In this document: positions 23,001 through 26,000 of the stretch, in pieces
Layout: each line of letters begins with the position of its first letter
Position numbering within the stretch: position 1 is the first letter of the stretch
Assembly (NCBI GenBank): GCA_037349105.1
Contig: JAYJMM010000099.1
Coordinates: 3,139,501 to 3,203,500, forward strand
Direction: 5' to 3'
DNA: 64,000 nucleotides
From: Limnomonas spitsbergensis
Lineage: Eukaryota; Chlorophyta; Chlorophyceae; Chlamydomonadales
The notes under the pieces: model-generated
Told to the model about the DNA's origin: nothing
Databases searched by the model: none
Seen by the model: only the letters and a program-made list of their open reading frames with translations
Translations under genes and position numbers: made by a program

Positions 23001-26000
23001 CCTTTTGAATTTTCTTATAAGTTAACTGTTGTAGGGTGTAAGGGTAACCCTGACCCACCATCACTTATGTCCGTTCTGACCCGCTCGAGGCTCGGCCAAC
23101 CTCTGCTCGCTCTCATGCTCCTTCTCGCTCGCCCGCGTGCGCTCACACCCCTTGCCAAAATGCTCCTCTAACAAACAGCTCAACTGTGTTCTTTGAACCC
23201 TGCTTAATTCTTAACCCTTAACCCTAAGCCCCTGTGTTCTTTGACCCCTTCTCCTCCTCCCCACCTCTTTCCCCCCTGCATTTCTCCGTCCCTTTGCCCC
23301 GGACCACTAATCTCCACCCTTGTGCTATTTGTGTCCTTTCCCCATGACTCTGGCCCCACACTTTTGCCCTTCATACATTGTCCCTCACTACTCTCTCCCT
23401 ATCCTTGTTCCCCCCCTTTGGTCTCCCCCCCCGTCCGCCCTTTCCATCTTTCCCCATTGTTGTTTTCCCACTCGCCTGCCCTGCCTTCCGCCGCCCCCAT
23501 TATATTGCCCTTCATCCCTCTTCCCCTCATTGTTCTGCCCTGCATTCCCATGCCCCCACTCTTTTGCCGTGCATCCCTCTCCCCCCCACTCTTCTGTCCT
23601 GCGTTCCCTTGCCCTCACTTTTTTGCCCTTTATCCCTCTTCCCCTCATTCTTCAGCCCCTGCATTCGCTTGTCCCCACTCTTTTGCCCTGCATCCCTCTC
23701 CCCCCACTCTTTTCCCCCCACTCCTCTTACCAGGGTGGAGGACGCGCACGTGCTTAACATTAGCCTCTACAACCCGGTAGTGCTCCAACAGCGCAGCCAG
23801 GTATGTGACTTGCGCTACTAAGGTGGGGTGATTCAGCTACAATTCATCTACAATTCAGTTGCGATTCAGCTTCAATTCAGCTACAACATAACCAACGCAT
23901 GAGCCCAGGTAACCCTGTGGTCCTGGAACAATACAGCCAGGATTGCGACCCACTTCTGAGCAAGGGTGATTCAGCTACAATCCATCCTCAATTCAGCTAC
24001 AATCCAGCATCAATTCAGCTACAATCCAGCATCGATTCAGATACAATCCAGCCTTAATTCAGCTACAATCCAGCCACGGCATGTGCAGAAGACGAGCCTA
24101 GATAACCCTGAACCCTGAACCCTAAATAACCCTGCGGTGGTGCAACAGCGCAGCCTGGTATGCGAGACCCACTTTTCATGCATGCAGGGTGATTCAGCTA
24201 CAAAGGGTGATTTAAGGGTGATTCAGCTACAAAGGGTGATTCAAGGGTGATTGAGCTACAAATCAGCCATGCATCACCTTCAAGTCATTTACAATTCAGC
24301 TCCAAAATGTGCCTAACAAAAGCCCTGGCAATCCCGCGTTGCTACAACTGCAACAGCAAAACCATTAGTGTATGTTGAATCAGCTACAATTTAGCTACAA
24401 CATGTTGTTTGCGCTGACCCCACCATTCAGCTAAAGCCTGGCGTACGACCTGGGGAGCCTGGTCAGTTAAGCAAGCGTTGAACCCTGAACGAAGCCTTGG
24501 CATTAAGCTGATACAAGTAACACCATTTGTTAGCAACTCCCTGTGGTGGTTACTCCCGGGTGGCCCATGTTATCTAAGTCCTGACGCCACCCTGGTAACT
24601 GATTGAGTTGGTGTCAATGGCGCTGACATACCCGACAGACCTCAGATCCTGTCAGTATGTGTATAGGATTGTAACTCCCTGTGCTGACTGCTCCTTGATA
24701 ACGGAAACTCCCTGGTACCTTAACTCCCTGGTACCTTAAACTCCCTGGTACAAGTGACTGCCTGGTACATGTAACTCCCTGGCTTATGTGAAATCGATGG
24801 CGCTGATGTACACGACAGCCTTCAGTTCCTGCCAGGATGTTTGTGATCGTAACTCCCCGTTCTGACTTTTACAGATGACGGAAATTCCCGGGTACATGTA
24901 ACTCCCTGGTATATGTAACTCCCCGGTACATATACTTGCCTGGTTCAGGTGATATCGATGGCGCTGAAATACACGTCAGCCTTCGGATTCAGCCAGGACC
25001 TCATGTACGATGGACTGCAGGTATTTGCTGGGGTTGGGGTTGGGGTTGGTGTGTAGGGTTGGGGTGTAAGGTTGGGGTTGGGGTTTGTGTGTAGGGTTGG
25101 GGTGTAAGGTTGGGGTTGGGGTTTGTGTGTAGGGTTGGGGTGTAAGGTTGGGGTTGGGGTTTGTGTGTAGGGTTGGGGTGTAAGGTTGGGGTTAGGGTTT
25201 GTGTGTAGGGTTGGGGTGGAAGGTTTGGGTTTGTGTGTAGGGTTGGGGTTGGGATGTGTGCTTGGGTTGGGATTTGTGTTTCTAGGGTGGGAGGGGGGGT
25301 ACCCCGCTCTGTGTCTGCTGATCCTCTGTTCCTGCACGCGGCTCCCCCCTACAGCCCTTAACCCTAAACCCTCCTCCCCCCTTTGCCCCCCGCCCGCAGC
25401 TGTTTGACTCCACCATTTGCGGAAGTGCTAGCCTGAACTCTGCTTTCATGGCTGTGCCGTCTGTTCCTGCACGCCGCCGCCCCCCCCCCTTCAGCCCTTA
25501 ACCCTATAACCCTCCTCCCCACTTTGCCCCCTGTCTGCAGCTGTTTGACAAGACGATTTGCGGCAGTGCTGGCCTGAACCCTGCTCTGTGGGCGCTGGTT
25601 CTCTGTTCCTGCACGCCGCCGCCCCCCCCTTCAGCCCTTCAACCCTTTACCCCTACTCCCCCCTTTGCCCCCTGTCTGCAGCTGTTTGACAAGACCATTT
25701 GCGGCAGTGCTGGCCTGAACCCTGCTCTGTGGCCGCTGGTTCTCTGTTCCTGCACGCCGCCGCCCCCCCCCCCTTAAGCCCTTCACCCTATAACCCTACT
25801 CCCCCCTTTGCCCCCTGTCTGCAGCTGTTTGACAAGACCATTTGCGGCAGTGCTGGCCTGAACCCTGCTCTGTGGCCGCTGGTTCTCTGTTCCTGCACAC
25901 TGCTGGCTGGGAAGAGTACTACCGCAGATCGGCAGCCAGGCGGGCAGTGGCCCAGCATGGCGCAGGTCAGATTCCCTTTTAGGGGTTTAGGGTTTAGGGC

